A stretch of DNA of 5,450 bases from Pseudomonadota bacterium (GTDB taxonomy: Bacteria; Pseudomonadota; Gammaproteobacteria; Pseudomonadales; Cellvibrionaceae), in the NCBI GenBank assembly GCA_023416875.1, contig JAEZGT010000226.1, forward strand, positions 1 through 5,450, written 5' to 3'. Shown piece after piece: positions 5,074 through 5,450 of this stretch. A program made the position numbers and the translations under genes. The number at the start of each line of letters is the position of its first letter. The first letter of the stretch is position 1. The notes beneath the pieces were generated by a model that was not told the origin of the DNA, did not search any database, and worked only from the letters and a program-made list of their open reading frames with translations.

Positions 5074-5450
5074 ATGGAATGGGAAACCGTCATAGGTCTG
5101 GAAGTTCACGTCCAGCTGGCCACCCGCTCAAAAATGTTTTCCGGTTCGAGCACCGCTTTTGGAGCTGAGCCCAACACTCAGGCCTGCGCCATCGACCTCG
5201 CCATGCCCGGTACTCTTCCGAGCGCCAATGCCGAAGCCTTTCGCATGGCCACCATGTTTGGTCTCGCCATCAACGCGGAGATCAATCGCCGCTCTATCTT
5301 CGAGCGCAAAAATTATTTCTATCCGGATCTGCCCAAGGGCTATCAAACCACGCAGCTGGCGCGCCCGATCGTCGGCGCTGGTTATCTCGATATTACCTTG
5401 GGCAGCGGCGCTACCAAACGTGTGCGTATCCACCACGCCCACCTCGAAGA
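5074..5450 (+). CDS. gatB: Asp/Glu-tRNA amidotransferase subunit B (3' end cut by window edge)
   Basis: GatB binds the misacylated tRNA, phosphorylates the side-chain carboxylate with ATP and transfers GatA-derived ammonia to it. Only 125 complete codons are visible of a protein normally about 475-480 residues long. They cover the start of the catalytic cradle domain: MEWETVIGLEVHVQLATRSK (1-20), FSGSSTAFGAEPNTQ (22-36), DLAMPGTLPSANAEA (41-55), FGLAINAEI (62-70), FERKNYFYPDLPKGYQ (76-91) and the beginning of the HLEEDAGK block, where H123-L124-E125 are seen and the next codon is cut. All are GatB signature segments in the right order. The ATG at 5074 follows AAGG by 8 nt and matches the family start. 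It is third in the operon. Nothing unusual is visible up to the edge. Confidence 0.98.
   Translation, partial: MEWETVIGLEVHVQLATRSKMFSGSSTAFGAEPNTQACAIDLAMPGTLPSANAEAFRMATMFGLAINAEINRRSIFERKNYFYPDLPKGYQTTQLARPIVGAGYLDITLGSGATKRVRIHHAHLE

Overview
This window is a core-genome region of a free-living type gammaproteobacterium. It holds two divergent operons on either side of a roughly 278 bp shared regulatory region. MreB starts with the MLKRLRGIFS membrane helix and is close to the E. coli protein over its whole length. Maf looks like the YhdE subfamily. The order maf-mreD-mreC-mreB / gatC-gatA-gatB is, as I recall, that of Pseudomonas and related lineages. A GatCAB amidotransferase argues against Enterobacterales such as E. 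coli, which lack it. Moderate-to-high GC content and GTG starts fit a Pseudomonas/Cellvibrio-like group, but I cannot name a genus from the sequence alone.

Left half (1-3008, minus strand): mreB, mreC, mreD and maf are transcribed leftward. The mreB-mreC gap is 34 bp, the mreC-mreD gap 3 bp and the mreD-maf gap 91 bp. maf runs off the left edge with its last visible codon at bases 3-1. MreB, MreC and MreD form the rod-shape elongasome scaffold: a cytoplasmic actin-like filament, a bitopic periplasmic organiser and a polytopic membrane protein. Maf is a nucleotide pyrophosphatase that commonly follows mreD in this group.

Centre (3009-3286): this gene-free stretch appears to carry back-to-back promoters whose -35 elements overlap. 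It also holds a degenerate 22 bp tandem repeat in the predicted mreB leader, a 7 bp inverted repeat bracketing the predicted gatC -10, and a strong short hairpin that runs into the gatC Shine-Dalgarno sequence.

Right half (3287-5450, plus strand): gatC, gatA and gatB (cut by the right edge) encode the three subunits of the glutamyl/aspartyl-tRNA amidotransferase, which makes Gln-tRNA(Gln) and/or Asn-tRNA(Asn) from misacylated precursors. The genes are tightly spaced (39 and 11 bp gaps) and probably co-transcribed.

I found no mobile element, CRISPR array, RNA gene, frameshift or broken gene, and no sign of an undescribed multi-gene system. The only stretch not explained by known genes is the central regulatory region, and the signals there are modest predictions. 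Neither operon ends inside the window, so no terminator is expected, and none is seen.
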